Of a DNA stretch of 64,000 bases, positions 1 through 8,297 are shown piece after piece. Both the position numbers and the translations under genes were made by a program. Source of the DNA: Paradevosia sp036499825. Its GTDB lineage: Bacteria; Pseudomonadota; Alphaproteobacteria; Rhizobiales; Devosiaceae. Below the pieces are notes generated by a model. The model ran no database searches. It had not been told where the DNA came from and saw only the letters and a list, made by a program, of their open reading frames with translations. The DNA is taken from positions 74,860 through 138,859 of the forward strand of contig DASYCZ010000045.1 in the NCBI GenBank assembly GCA_036499825.1. The letters are read 5' to 3'. How positions within the stretch are numbered: the first letter of the stretch is position 1; every line of letters starts with the position of its first letter.

Positions 1-3000
1 TGTCGAAGGTGACGGTCTGCCAGCCGCTGGCGCTTTCATTGGTGAAGGTTGCGGTCTCGAGCAACTGCCCCGTCGCGCTCCAGAGCGAGCCGACATGCGT
101 GCCGGTGTCCTCGGCGCTCTTGTAATAGCGGATGCCGGTGATGGTGCCCGAGGCGGAGACGATGAATTTGACGCCCAGTTCCACGGCCTGCGGATCGCTT
201 TCCGGGCCGCCCGTGGGGGCGTCGGTGGGGTTGAACAGCGTCGCCCCGACGATCCCCTCCTTGATATCGAGCGAGACCGTGCCGGTATCGGTGCCGCCAC
301 GGCCATCGGAGACCGTGTAGGTGAACGTTGCGGTGCCCGAATAACCGGCGGTCGGGGTGAACGTCACGATGCCGGTCTGGGCGTTGAACGCCACCGTGCC
401 GTGGCTCGCGCCGCCGACGCCCGTAATCGTCAGGGTGTCGTCATTGGCGTCGGTATCATTGCCCAGCAATTGTGCGGCATCGATCGTCAGCGGCTTGTTC
501 CAGCCGCCCGAGAAGGTGCCGTCATCGCCCGCGACCGGGGCTGTGTTGGGCGCCGGGTTGAACACCACGTCGACCCAGTAATTGCCATTGGTATCGCTGG
601 TCTGGCCGGGGAAGGTCTGGGGATCGCCATTCCCATAGCCGTAGACGCCGGCCCCCACGCCTGTCGACAGCAGCCCGTTCTGGTGCGGCGTGTCGAAATA
701 GTTGTCGTCATAGGCGTAATAGCCATTGGTGCTGTACGAGGCCACATAGGTCTGGCCGGCATGCACGGTGATCGGCGTCGCAAGCATCAGCGTCTGCCAG
801 CCATCGGCGCTCTCGCCCGTGAAGGTGCCGGTAGCCAGAAGCTGCCCGGTGCTCGTCCACAGATTGCCCACATGCGGGCCGCCGTTCAGGGGGCCCTTGT
901 AGAAGCGGATGCCCGTGACGGTGCCGTCGGTCGAGGCGGAGAAGCGAACGCCCAGCTCCACGGGGTTACGCTCATATTCGGTCGGATTGACGGGCTTGTT
1001 GGCATAGGTCCACAGGCTCGATGTCGAGGGCAGCGAGACGGTGATGGAGGTTGCGGCGGAGGCGGCCCCGAGGTTGATGCTGTCGTCGGTGGCTCGGGCC
1101 TCGATCTGGTAGGTGCCGCTGGCCTGGGCGATCCAGGCATAGCTCCAGTTTGTGGTGCCGTTGGCCTTGTGCCAGGTATTGCCGCCATCCACCGAGACCT
1201 CGATACCGGCGACGAGACCGCCGCCGAAGTCCTGGGCCGTGCCGGTGATGGTGAACTTCTGGCCTTCGACGAAGGCGGCGCCGGCGGCCGGACTGGTGAC
1301 GGTCGCGGTCGGGGCGATGAAATCGGTCGATTGGGTCGCCAGGATCAGGCTCGCATCGAGCGTCGTCGGTTGCACGCCCATGTCGGCGAACATGTTGACC
1401 ATGGCCTGCTGCACGTTGGGATCGACCGGCGTTCCCTCGAGGTCGTGCTGGGCGTTGAGTCCCCATGACCACATGACGGTGCCGGCGCTGAAGACGAGCG
1501 CGCCGCTCTGCTGGTCCCGGTACATGGTGAGGCTGTGCTGGGCGTCTGCCGCACCCACCGTGTTGCCGTAGTCGAGCAGGTAGGTATCGACCGAGATGTT
1601 GGAAAGCGACAGATCGACAAGCCCGGCGGGGCGGAAACCGTTGTCGACGTCCGAATCCCATTCGTAGCCGAGCAGACCGTTGACCAGTTCGGCGGTGTCG
1701 CCCGGATGGGTTTCGGATACGGCGGTATTCCGCCACAGGCGGAACTGCGTCATGTCGTATGGAATGGTCATGGTGTCGGCGCGCCAGGAATCGACCTGGA
1801 AGAGCGTTCCGGTCAGCGAGTTCTCGGGTTCCTGGCCAGGATCGGCGAAACGCGGATCGCGCCAGGTGGCGGTGGAGCCATCGGCCGGGTTGATGTCGGC
1901 ATTGGCCCAGGTTTCCTTGTAGCAGGTCATGGTGCGGTAGGGCGTGCCGTTACCGTCGATGCTGTCGTTCCACTGCACCTTCCAGTAGCATTCGTTGCCG
2001 CTCCAGAAGGCGAGGTTGACGCCGGCATCGCGCGCCGCCGTGACATTGGCGCGCTGGTCGCCGGACCAGTATTCGTCGTGGCCGACCGACATGTAGACGT
2101 CGTGGTTGAGCAGCAGCTGGCCGGACTTGGCGGCATCGACGCCGGAGATGTAGCTGACGTCGTAGCCGTTCTGCTCCAGCCATTCGATGGCGGGGAATTC
2201 CTCGCCGAAGACGAAATCCTGCGGGCCCGAATAGAGGAAATTGGGGTTGGTGGAGGTGATGAACGGCCGGTTGTAGCTCACCGCATAGGCGCGGCCGATC
2301 GCCATCAGGCCGCAATGGCAGTTCGGCGGCATGTAGGCGATCATGTCGTCCGGGTTGAGCGGAACGTCGCCGCCGTAGAGATTGGCGCCGCCCCATGGGT
2401 TGTAGGCTTCCCACGTCGTGTCGGAGGTCTGGAAGACGATGTCGCTGGTCGAGGCGTCATCGCGCACGACGAACGGAATGATGTTCTCGCCATCGACGCC
2501 GTCCTCGCGCACGAGCTTGGCGAAATAGACACCCGAGGTGGCATCGTCCGGAACGTCCCAATGCGTCGAGACCGACCAGTTGCCGGCATCAATCAGGCCG
2601 AGCTGCATGTCGACGATCGGATGCGGCTGGATCTGGGCTGTGTCGCGCTGCACCTCGACGGTGTCGACGAGGCGGGCGCCGTCGCCTCCATAATATCCCA
2701 TCCGGTAGATTTCGAGCTTGTAGTGGGTGGAATCGGTGGCGATCTTGAAGTCGACCTGGCCGCCCACATTGGTGCTGATATCGGTGGCGAAGCCCTGGAT
2801 GTTGGCATCGCCGATATCGGTCTTCAGCGCCCATACCTCACGGGGCGTACCTTCCTTGAGGTTTTCGAGCGCGATCTTGTTCAGCGGCAATACCGCCTGG
2901 GTGCCGCCATCGGCCGGGGGCCGGGAAACCGGGGGCGTCGATGGCTGTTCGTCGACGATGGGTGGCGGGGGTGTCTCGGTGCCGGTGCCGGAGCTGCCTT

Positions 3001-3442
3001 CGCTGCCACCGGGCAGGGTGCCCAGTTCCGAGGGCGCCGGCGCGATGGCGCTGTTGAGGCCCGAGGTTTCCGAGAAATGCAATGGCGCGCTGACGGCGAG
3101 GGGCGTCACGGCCTGGAGCGTAACGGGGTCGGTGCTGTCCGCCGGCGTTGCCGGCGCCGCGGGCGAGGCGGTTGTGGAGGCGGTATCGGCGAGCAGCGTC
3201 ACCGGCCTGCCGCTGGGCGGAGGCGCCGATGCGGCCGCGGCCGAGCCCCCGGGGGACGGCGTGGCCGGTTGTGATGACGGGGTATCGGACGACAGGGCCG
3301 GCGCCGTGGCGGGCAGCAAGGAACTGCTCTGGCCCTGTTCCGCCTCGGCGGGCGCCGGGCTGGCAGCAGCGGGCTGGCCTGTCGTCACCATGCCGCCGGC
3401 ATCGGTCAGCAGGTCTCGATCCTTGTTTTCTGTCCTGAGCAT
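1..3442 (-). CDS. Large exported protein: N,N-dimethylformamidase-like domain with Ig-like, DUF4082 and cadherin-like modules (3' end cut by window)
   Basis: The minus-strand frame is open from the ATG at 3442 to the left edge (about 1147 residues, no stop). Residues 1-185 are Pro/Ser/Thr/Ala-rich and show no Sec signal peptide. About 190-690 resemble the C-terminal region of the N,N-dimethylformamidase large subunit (motifs GYYGGDGARLV, SVGHDEYWSGDQR, FWSGNECYWK). About 708-800 is Ig-like (TVTSPAAGAAFVEG), about 807-962 a DUF4082 module (VELGVRFSA, GIRFYKG), about 964-1064 a cadherin-like tandem repeat (TYTVSDGRGGTDTGTVSLDI), and from about 1067 a second DUF4082 starts. Long mosaic proteins of this kind are usually exported by type I secretion; the C-terminal signal would lie outside the window. 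The enzymatic substrate is unknown, and amide hydrolysis is only a family-level guess. No ribosome binding site is obvious at the chosen start. Confidence 0.85.
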   Translation of the reverse strand, partial: MLRTENKDRDLLTDAGGMVTTGQPAAASPAPAEAEQGQSSSLLPATAPALSSDTPSSQPATPSPGGSAAAASAPPPSGRPVTLLADTASTTASPAAPATPADSTDPVTLQAVTPLAVSAPLHFSETSGLNSAIAPAPSELGTLPGGSEGSSGTGTETPPPPIVDEQPSTPPVSRPPADGGTQAVLPLNKIALENLKEGTPREVWALKTDIGDANIQGFATDISTNVGGQVDFKIATDSTHYKLEIYRMGYYGGDGARLVDTVEVQRDTAQIQPHPIVDMQLGLIDAGNWSVSTHWDVPDDATSGVYFAKLVREDGVDGENIIPFVVRDDASTSDIVFQTSDTTWEAYNPWGGANLYGGDVPLNPDDMIAYMPPNCHCGLMAIGRAYAVSYNRPFITSTNPNFLYSGPQDFVFGEEFPAIEWLEQNGYDVSYISGVDAAKSGQLLLNHDVYMSVGHDEYWSGDQRANVTAARDAGVNLAFWSGNECYWKVQWNDSIDGNGTPYRTMTCYKETWANADINPADGSTATWRDPRFADPGQEPENSLTGTLFQVDSWRADTMTIPYDMTQFRLWRNTAVSETHPGDTAELVNGLLGYEWDSDVDNGFRPAGLVDLSLSNISVDTYLLDYGNTVGAADAQHSLTMYRDQQSGALVFSAGTVMWSWGLNAQHDLEGTPVDPNVQQAMVNMFADMGVQPTTLDASLILATQSTDFIAPTATVTSPAAGAAFVEGQKFTITGTAQDFGGGLVAGIEVSVDGGNTWHKANGTTNWSYAWIAQASGTYQIEARATDDSINLGAASAATSITVSLPSTSSLWTYANKPVNPTEYERNPVELGVRFSASTDGTVTGIRFYKGPLNGGPHVGNLWTSTGQLLATGTFTGESADGWQTLMLATPITVHAGQTYVASYSTNGYYAYDDNYFDTPHQNGLLSTGVGAGVYGYGNGDPQTFPGQTSDTNGNYWVDVVFNPAPNTAPVAGDDGTFSGGWNKPLTIDAAQLLGNDTDANDDTLTITGVGGASHGTVAFNAQTGIVTFTPTAGYSGTATFTYTVSDGRGGTDTGTVSLDIKEGIVGATLFNPTDAPTGGPESDPQAVELGVKFIVSASGTITGIRYYKSAEDTGTHVGSLWSATGQLLETATFTNESASGWQTVTFD

Positions 3443-3563
3443 GATGCCCCCAAGTCGTATACGGCGCGCCGCAATTGACGCGTGTCACGAGGACATTCTG
3501 ACAGAGCCGGATGCGGCGGAAAGTTCACCCTTCGACATGGGGGAGATCATCGAACGGAGTAGG

Positions 3564-3586
3564 GCACCCACTTCGGAGTGGGATGC
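3564..3586. terminator. Terminator-like hairpin downstream of the GntR gene
   Basis: CCCACT (3567-3572) pairs with AGTGGG (3577-3582) across a TCGG loop. GCA (3564-3566) and TGC (3584-3586) extend the stem past one bulged A. It lies 7 bases past the stop of the minus-strand regulator. No T-tract follows, so it may be a processing or pause structure instead. Confidence 0.45.
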
Positions 3587-3592
3587 GGCCGG

Positions 3593-4366
3593 CTACAATC
3601 GTCCCGAGGTGCGGCTGCCAAGGGCGGTGCGGATGTCGCGCTCGGCATCGTCGAGATGGCTGCGCATGGCCTCGGCGGCGCCTTTGCCATTGCCTTCCCG
3701 GATGAATTTCAGAATGGCCTGGTGTGCCGCGATGGTGAGGTCAGGGGTGTGGCCACTGAGCTCGTGCCCTCGTCGCGTCATGACAAAACTTTCCGTGAGC
3801 GGCGTCGCCATGGCCTCGAACAGATAGGTGAGGATGCGGTTGCCGCTGGCCAGCGCCAGGGCTTCGTGGAAGCCGACATCGGCCTGGTGGTAGCGCTGCT
3901 CCGCCCCTTCGGGGTCGCGGCCCGCCTCGATGTCGGCGGCGGCGGCGCGCATCGCCTCGATGGTGGTTTCGATGGCCGCGAGGCCGGCGCGGCTGGCCTT
4001 CTTGGCGGCGAGCGTCACCGATTGGATTTCGAGGGCGGCGCGTACCTCGACCAGGTCGAACAGGCCCTTGGGATCGTACTGGATGATGGAGGCGAGGAAG
4101 TCGCCGAAGGCCGAGCCGTCCGGCTCCCTGACCACGGCGCGCCGGCCGCGCGCCAGCTCCAGCAGCCCGCGCCCGGCGAGCATCTTGACCGCCTCGCGCA
4201 CGGTCAGGCGGCTGACATCGTAGCGTTCGGCAAGATCGGCCTCACTGGGCAGGCTAGCGCCCGGCGCCAACTGTCCCATGATCAGCGCCAGCAGCTCGTC
4301 GGCGACGCTCGATGCCGCCGTCACCGGCGCTTCGTCACGACGATCCTCTATCCCGTCCTTAGGCAA
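3593..4366 (-). CDS. GntR family transcriptional regulator, FadR subfamily (FCD ligand domain)
   Basis: A 257-residue regulator. The N-terminal winged helix (about residues 20-85) shows the GntR pattern: LPSEADLAERYDVSRLTVREA, then a wing with ARGRRAVV. The helical FCD effector domain (about 100-230) has the usual FxDLVEVRAALE start and the late HxAILKFIREGN helix. The start is a TTG preceded by GGAGGA a few bases upstream; no better ATG exists. It is divergent from the sugar importer at 4607-8297 and is its most likely local regulator. A TATC-N-GATA palindrome lies 14 bases upstream of its start and a related site lies in the importer promoter, suggesting autoregulation plus control of the importer. 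The ligand is not predictable. Confidence 0.9.
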   Translation of the reverse strand: MPKDGIEDRRDEAPVTAASSVADELLALIMGQLAPGASLPSEADLAERYDVSRLTVREAVKMLAGRGLLELARGRRAVVREPDGSAFGDFLASIIQYDPKGLFDLVEVRAALEIQSVTLAAKKASRAGLAAIETTIEAMRAAAADIEAGRDPEGAEQRYHQADVGFHEALALASGNRILTYLFEAMATPLTESFVMTRRGHELSGHTPDLTIAAHQAILKFIREGNGKGAAEAMRSHLDDAERDIRTALGSRTSGRL

Positions 4367-4379
4367 TGTTCCTCCAACA

Positions 4380-4388
4380 TATCTGATA
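4380..4388. promoter_or_regulatory. Candidate GntR operator in the regulator leader
   Basis: TATCTGATA is an odd-centred palindrome (TATC-N-GATA) 14-22 bases upstream of the TTG start of the GntR gene. Eight of its nine bases recur at 4546-4553 in the divergent promoter region. Binding by the neighbouring GntR protein is inferred from this pairing. Confidence 0.4.
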
Positions 4389-4535
4389 AGTTTTGCCGCG
4401 GCCTGCAGGCGTAATTGCCCGCCGCAAATACTCTAGCCGCAAGCAGTACGGGGGTGCAATTGCGCCTTTCGGCATGCGCGGGACCTTGATGACGAGAAGT
4501 GTGGTTGGGTCGGCCATCGCGGCCGCCGAGCAGTC

Positions 4536-4564
4536 TTTACAAGGGTATCTGATTCCCCTAGCCT
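4536..4564 (+). promoter_or_regulatory. Candidate promoter of the sugar importer with an operator in its spacer
   Basis: TTTACA (4536-4541) and TAGCCT (4559-4564) are spaced by 17 bases. The spacer holds an imperfect palindrome at 4543-4557, GGGTATCTGATTCCC, with matching GGG/CCC and ATC/GAT half-sites. It shares TATCTGAT with the site in front of the GntR gene. Repressor binding here would block RNA polymerase. Confidence 0.45.
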
Positions 4565-4572
4565 CCCTCGGA

Positions 4573-4592
4573 TATGCGCTGGAGGGCGCATA
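4573..4592 (+). promoter_or_regulatory. Leader hairpin just upstream of the ribosome binding site
   Basis: TATGCGC (4573-4579) and GCGCATA (4586-4592) form a perfect 7-bp stem with a 6-base loop. GGGAGG (4596-4601), the Shine-Dalgarno site of the solute-binding-protein gene, follows immediately. The hairpin may stabilise the 5' end of the message or modulate initiation. Confidence 0.35.
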
Positions 4593-4606
4593 CAAGGGAG
4601 GAAAGC

Positions 4607-5620
4607 ATGAACGCAAAGTTTGTGCGGCACGCGCTCGTCGGCGCGGCTGCTTTGGCTTTATCTATGGCTGCCGCTTCGTCGGCGCTGGCGCTCGACCCGA
4701 CGGCCAAATGGTGCGACGGCGTCAAGATCGCCGCATTCCCCGGCGGCCCGCAAGGCGGCGTGTTCGCCAACAATGTCTATAACGGCTTCCGCCAGGCGGA
4801 ACTCGATCTTGGTCCCAAGGTCACCTACTACTTCTCGAACTGGGATCCGAACACCATGCTGCAGCAGATCCAGCAGGCGATCGCCACCAAGGTCGACGGC
4901 ATCGCCACCTACGGCATGGGCGGCGACGACGCCACCGATCCGCTGGTCGAGCAGGCGCTGAAACAGGGCACGGTCTTCACCAGCCTCAACACCTCGCTGC
5001 CCAAGGCGCAGGCCGCCCATGGTCCGGAAGGCTTCGGCTATGTGGGCGCGCCAAACTACGATGCAGGCTTCGCGCTCGGCAGCGAAGCGGTCAAGCGCGC
5101 CAAGCTGCAGTCGGGCGATGCGGTGTTCGTCTGGGGCCTCAAGGGTCAGGGCGGCGATCGCGGCCAGCGCACCGTCGGCGTCATCGACGCCTTCACCAAG
5201 GCCGGCGCCAAGGTCATCTACCAGGAGATCGATTCCGCCACCAATGCCGATCCCAATGCCGGCACCGCCACATTCGTGGGCGTGATGAAGGCCAATCCGG
5301 GCATCAAGGTGGTGGTCACCGATCATGGCGGGCTGACGTCCAATGTGGGCGTCTATGCCAAGGCCGCCTCGATCAAGCCGGGCCAGGTGTATTTCGCCGG
5401 CTTCGACATGTCCCCCAACACCGCGCAGGCGGTGAAGGACGGCTACCAGAACCTGGTCATCGACCAGCAGCCTTATCTCCAGGGTTACCTGCCGATCCTC
5501 AATATCTGCCTGACCAAGAAGTTCGGGTTCTCGGGTCTCGACATCAACACCGCCGGCGCCTTCGTCGACAGCACCAATGTGGACGCCGTGGCCCCGCTCG
5601 CCGCCAAGGAAATCCGCTGA
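4607..5620 (+). CDS. Sugar ABC transporter substrate-binding protein (RbsB/periplasmic-binding-protein type)
   Basis: A 337-residue periplasmic protein. The N-terminus is a Sec signal peptide with a long Ala/Leu core, probably cleaved near ASSALA-LDP. The mature part matches type-1 periplasmic sugar binders: two Rossmann-like lobes with IAAFPGGPQGG, FVWGLKGQGGDRGQRTVGV and VVVTDHGGLTSNVGV. The ATG at 4607 follows GGGAGG by 5 bases, so the longer in-frame opening from 4574 is rejected. It is the first gene of an importer with an ATPase (5681) and permease (6477), followed by an SDR dehydrogenase. The single-domain ATPase resembles FrcA-type (fructose) systems, but the ligand cannot be assigned; a sugar or polyol is likely. 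Confidence 0.93.
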   Translation: MNAKFVRHALVGAAALALSMAAASSALALDPTAKWCDGVKIAAFPGGPQGGVFANNVYNGFRQAELDLGPKVTYYFSNWDPNTMLQQIQQAIATKVDGIATYGMGGDDATDPLVEQALKQGTVFTSLNTSLPKAQAAHGPEGFGYVGAPNYDAGFALGSEAVKRAKLQSGDAVFVWGLKGQGGDRGQRTVGVIDAFTKAGAKVIYQEIDSATNADPNAGTATFVGVMKANPGIKVVVTDHGGLTSNVGVYAKAASIKPGQVYFAGFDMSPNTAQAVKDGYQNLVIDQQPYLQGYLPILNICLTKKFGFSGLDINTAGAFVDSTNVDAVAPLAAKEIR

Positions 5621-5640
5621 CTGCCCGTTTCACCAACGAT

Positions 5641-5664
5641 CCGGCAGGGTTGAGGCCCTGCCGG
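5641..5664 (+). promoter_or_regulatory. Intercistronic stem-loop after the substrate-binding-protein gene
   Basis: CCGGCAGGG (5641-5649) and CCCTGCCGG (5656-5664) form a perfect 9-bp stem with the loop TTGAGG. It lies between the solute-binding-protein stop and the ATPase ribosome binding site, with no T-tract. Such hairpins protect the upstream message and lower downstream expression, giving excess binding protein (known from malE-malF). Confidence 0.6.
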
Positions 5665-5680
5665 TCATCAGGAGGCGCTG

Positions 5681-6472
5681 ATGGCCGAGGCCGCTATGGC
5701 GATTGAGACGGAAGTGACGCCGGTTATCGAGTTGCGCAACGTCTCCAAGACTTTCGGGGAAGTGCGCTCGCTTTCCAATATCAACTTCAAGGTCTATCCG
5801 GGCGAGATCGTCGGGTTGTTGGGCGACAATGGCGCCGGCAAGTCGACACTGGTCAAGACCGTGATGGGCTTTTTGAAGCCCGATGCCGGCGGCGAGGTGT
5901 TCTTCAAGGGCCAGCGCATCGACGACTGGTCGGTGGCGCGGGCGCGCCGGCTCGGCATCGAGACCGTCTACCAGGAACGCGCGCTCTGCGAGAAGCAGCC
6001 GATCTGGCGCAATATGTTCATGGGGCGCGAACCGCGGACGCGCTGGGGCCTGCTGGACGTCAGGCGCATGAAGGCGGAATCGGCGCGGCTGATGAGCGAG
6101 CATATGGGCTTCACCTCGGCGGCCGTGCATCCCGACAATGTGGTCACCACCATGTCGGGCGGCGAAAAACAGGGCGTCGCCATTACGCGGGCGCTGCATT
6201 TCGATGCGCAGCTCGTCATCCTCGACGAGCCCACCATGGGTCTCAGCCTGACGGAGACCAAGAAGACGCTGGATTTCGTCAACAACATCAAGAAGGCCGG
6301 TAAATCGGCGATCTTCATCGACCACAACATCTTCCATGTCTATCCGGTGGTCGACCGGCTCTATGTGCTCGATCGCGGCAAGGTCGCGGGCGTCTACGAC
6401 AAATCCGATATCTCGATGGATGATCTTATCGATCGGCTCTACCGCGTGGCGCGGTCGGGTTCGCTGGAGTAG
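5681..6472 (+). CDS. Sugar ABC transporter ATP-binding protein (FrcA-like, single domain)
   Basis: A 263-residue ATPase with Walker A GDNGAGKST (residues 48-56), Q-loop VYQER, signature MSGGEKQGVAITRAL and Walker B LVILDEPTMGLS followed by the H-loop IDHN. The signature is SGGEK rather than SGGQ, as is common in this subfamily. It is a single nucleotide-binding domain, about half the length of RbsA/XylG-type fused ATPases, which fits FrcA-like systems where it dimerises. AGGAGG sits 6 bases before the ATG at 5681; a second in-frame ATG at 5696 is possible. It energises import through the permease directly downstream (4-base gap). Confidence 0.93.
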   Translation: MAEAAMAIETEVTPVIELRNVSKTFGEVRSLSNINFKVYPGEIVGLLGDNGAGKSTLVKTVMGFLKPDAGGEVFFKGQRIDDWSVARARRLGIETVYQERALCEKQPIWRNMFMGREPRTRWGLLDVRRMKAESARLMSEHMGFTSAAVHPDNVVTTMSGGEKQGVAITRALHFDAQLVILDEPTMGLSLTETKKTLDFVNNIKKAGKSAIFIDHNIFHVYPVVDRLYVLDRGKVAGVYDKSDISMDDLIDRLYRVARSGSLE

Positions 6473-6476
6473 CACC

Positions 6477-7520
6477 ATGGCCACGGAAACCACGACCGCC
6501 AAGGCAGCCACCGGCAAGCCCGGCAACAACCGGGTGGCGCCGCCTTCGCTGCTCCGGCGCTATGGCAGCCAGCTCGGCATCATCGGCGTCGGCATCGTCA
6601 TGTGGCTGGTCTTCGTCATCGCGGCGCCGGCGGTCTTCACCAATATCGATATCTATATGGCGTTCGCGGAGACGACGCCGCTCTTCGGCATCATCGCGCT
6701 GGCCCTGACCTTCGTGGTCATCACCGGCGAGATCGATCTGAGCTTTCCCTCGATCATGGCGCTCGGCACGGCGGTCTTCTGCCTCAGCGTCACGCAGTGG
6801 GGCCTGCCCTGGTATGTGGCGCTGCTCGCCGCGTTCCTCACCGGGGCCATCTGCGGCTGGATCAACGGCACGCTGGTGGCGCGGCTCAACATCCCCTCGC
6901 TGGTCATCACCATCGGCACGCAATTTTTGTTCCGGGGCCTCGAACTGGTGCTGATGAACGGCACCGGCGTGCCGCTGACGGCGGATGCCTACCCGCAACT
7001 GCACGCCATCTTTCGCGAGCCGCTGTTCGGCGTCCTGCCGATCCAGACGGTGTGGATGGTGGTGCTGGCCGCGCTGATGTGGATCTTGCTCAACCGCACG
7101 CGCTTCGGGGCGCATGTGTTCCTGGTCGGCGACAATCCGACCAGCGCGCGGCTGATGGGCGTCAACGTGGTATCGGTGAAGACGCGGGCTTTCGTGCTGG
7201 TCGGTGTCCTGGCGGTGCTCGCGGGTCTCATGACCTCGATCTATGGCTATTATTTCTGGCCGACGACCGGCGATGGCTATCTGCTCAACACCATCGCCTC
7301 GGTGTTTCTCGGCGGCACCTCGGTGTTCGGTGGCACCGGCTCGATCGTCGGATCGTTCGTCGCCTCCTACATCATCGGCGCCATCAATGCCGGTATCGTC
7401 TCGGCGGGCATCAACGCCTTCTATACGCAGCTCGCCTTCGGCCTCGTCATCGTGGTGTCGGTAGTGCTGCAGACCATCATCGAGCGCCGCATCCGCCGGC
7501 AGTCGATCACCGGACGGTAG
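6477..7520 (+). CDS. Sugar ABC transporter permease (RbsC/FrcC type)
   Basis: A 347-residue inner-membrane protein with about 8-10 hydrophobic segments starting near residue 33 (LGIIGVGIVMWLVFVIAAP). Family hallmarks are FVVITGEIDLSFPSIMALG near the second and third helices and a C-terminal GGTSVFGGTGSIVGSFVASYIIGAINAG stretch, quoted here in parts: GGTSVFGGTGS then SYIIGAINAG. The ATG at 6477 lies four bases past the ATPase stop; an in-frame opening extending upstream inside the ATPase gene is rejected. It forms the membrane channel for the sugar or polyol bound by the 4607 protein and is followed by an SDR gene after 6 bases, so transport and first oxidation are probably co-expressed. Confidence 0.93.
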   Translation: MATETTTAKAATGKPGNNRVAPPSLLRRYGSQLGIIGVGIVMWLVFVIAAPAVFTNIDIYMAFAETTPLFGIIALALTFVVITGEIDLSFPSIMALGTAVFCLSVTQWGLPWYVALLAAFLTGAICGWINGTLVARLNIPSLVITIGTQFLFRGLELVLMNGTGVPLTADAYPQLHAIFREPLFGVLPIQTVWMVVLAALMWILLNRTRFGAHVFLVGDNPTSARLMGVNVVSVKTRAFVLVGVLAVLAGLMTSIYGYYFWPTTGDGYLLNTIASVFLGGTSVFGGTGSIVGSFVASYIIGAINAGIVSAGINAFYTQLAFGLVIVVSVVLQTIIERRIRRQSITGR

Positions 7521-7526
7521 GCCGGC

Positions 7527-8297
7527 ATGGCTTTGGGACGTCTGCAGGGCGAGCATGTGCTGGTGACGGGCGGCAGCCGCGGCATCGGCGCGGCGACTGT
7601 CGCCAAGGCTCTCAGCGAAGGCGCGCGCGTTTCGATCCTCGATCTCGATGAAGAGGCAGGGCGTGCCTTCGCCCAGAGCCTGGGCGATCCCGCCACGTTG
7701 TTCCTGGCGCAGGGCGACGTACGCTCGGCCGACGACATCGCGCGCGTGCATGACGAGGCGGTCGCAAGACTCGGTCCCGTTACCGGGCTCGTCAACAATG
7801 CCGGGCGCAATTCCTATGCCGACCCCGTGGCCATGACCGAGCAACAGTGGGACGAGGTGTTCTCGGTCGACCTCAAATCGGCCTGGCTCTGCGCGCGCGT
7901 CGTGCTGCCGGGGATGATCGCGGCCCGCAAGGGGGCGATCGTCAACATCGCCTCGGTGCATGCCGATCATACCTTTATCGGCTACTTTCCTTATGCGGCG
8001 GCAAAATCAGGCCTGGTGGGATTGACGCGATCGCTGGCGCTGGAGGTCGGGCAGCATCAGATCCGCGTCAACGCCATATCGCCGGGTTGGACCGAAACGG
8101 CGCTGGTGGCGGAATATTTCTCCCGGCATCCGCCCGAAATGCGGCAGAAAGTCCTCGCCGCGCAGCCGATGGGTCGTATCGCAAGGCCCGAGGAAATCGC
8201 CAACTGCATCGTCTTCCTGCTGTCGCCGGAAGCCTCGTTCGTAACCGGCGCCAACTGGCGTGTCGATGGTGGTTTGGGCGCTCGTTTCGCCGGCTAG
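7527..8297 (+). CDS. SDR family NAD(P)-dependent oxidoreductase
   Basis: A 256-residue classical short-chain dehydrogenase. It has the cofactor motif TGGSRGIG (14-21), the NNAG motif (90-93), catalytic Ser143 in NIASVH, Tyr156 and Lys160 in YAAAK, and the C-terminal PEEIANCIVFLLSPEAS. The acidic DLD after the second strand favours NAD over NADP. It is the last gene of the sugar importer operon, which suggests that it oxidises the imported sugar or polyol, or a derivative. Its stop shares the bases CTAG (8294-8297) with the stop of the convergent gene, so no spacer separates the two operons. The exact substrate is unknown. Confidence 0.9.
   Translation: MALGRLQGEHVLVTGGSRGIGAATVAKALSEGARVSILDLDEEAGRAFAQSLGDPATLFLAQGDVRSADDIARVHDEAVARLGPVTGLVNNAGRNSYADPVAMTEQQWDEVFSVDLKSAWLCARVVLPGMIAARKGAIVNIASVHADHTFIGYFPYAAAKSGLVGLTRSLALEVGQHQIRVNAISPGWTETALVAEYFSRHPPEMRQKVLAAQPMGRIARPEEIANCIVFLLSPEASFVTGANWRVDGGLGARFAG

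Noticed and set aside
95..1468. A 457-residue open frame on the plus strand, plus other long plus-strand frames up to 3827
   Set aside because: They are antisense shadows of the large minus-strand gene at 1-3442, rich in Arg, Gly and Ala from high-GC codon complement, with no domain pattern or ribosome binding site.
6426..7970. A 514-residue minus-strand frame across the permease and SDR genes
   Set aside because: Its composition (very rich in Arg, Asp, Gly and His) is that of a shadow frame, and both genes under it have clear family motifs on the plus strand.
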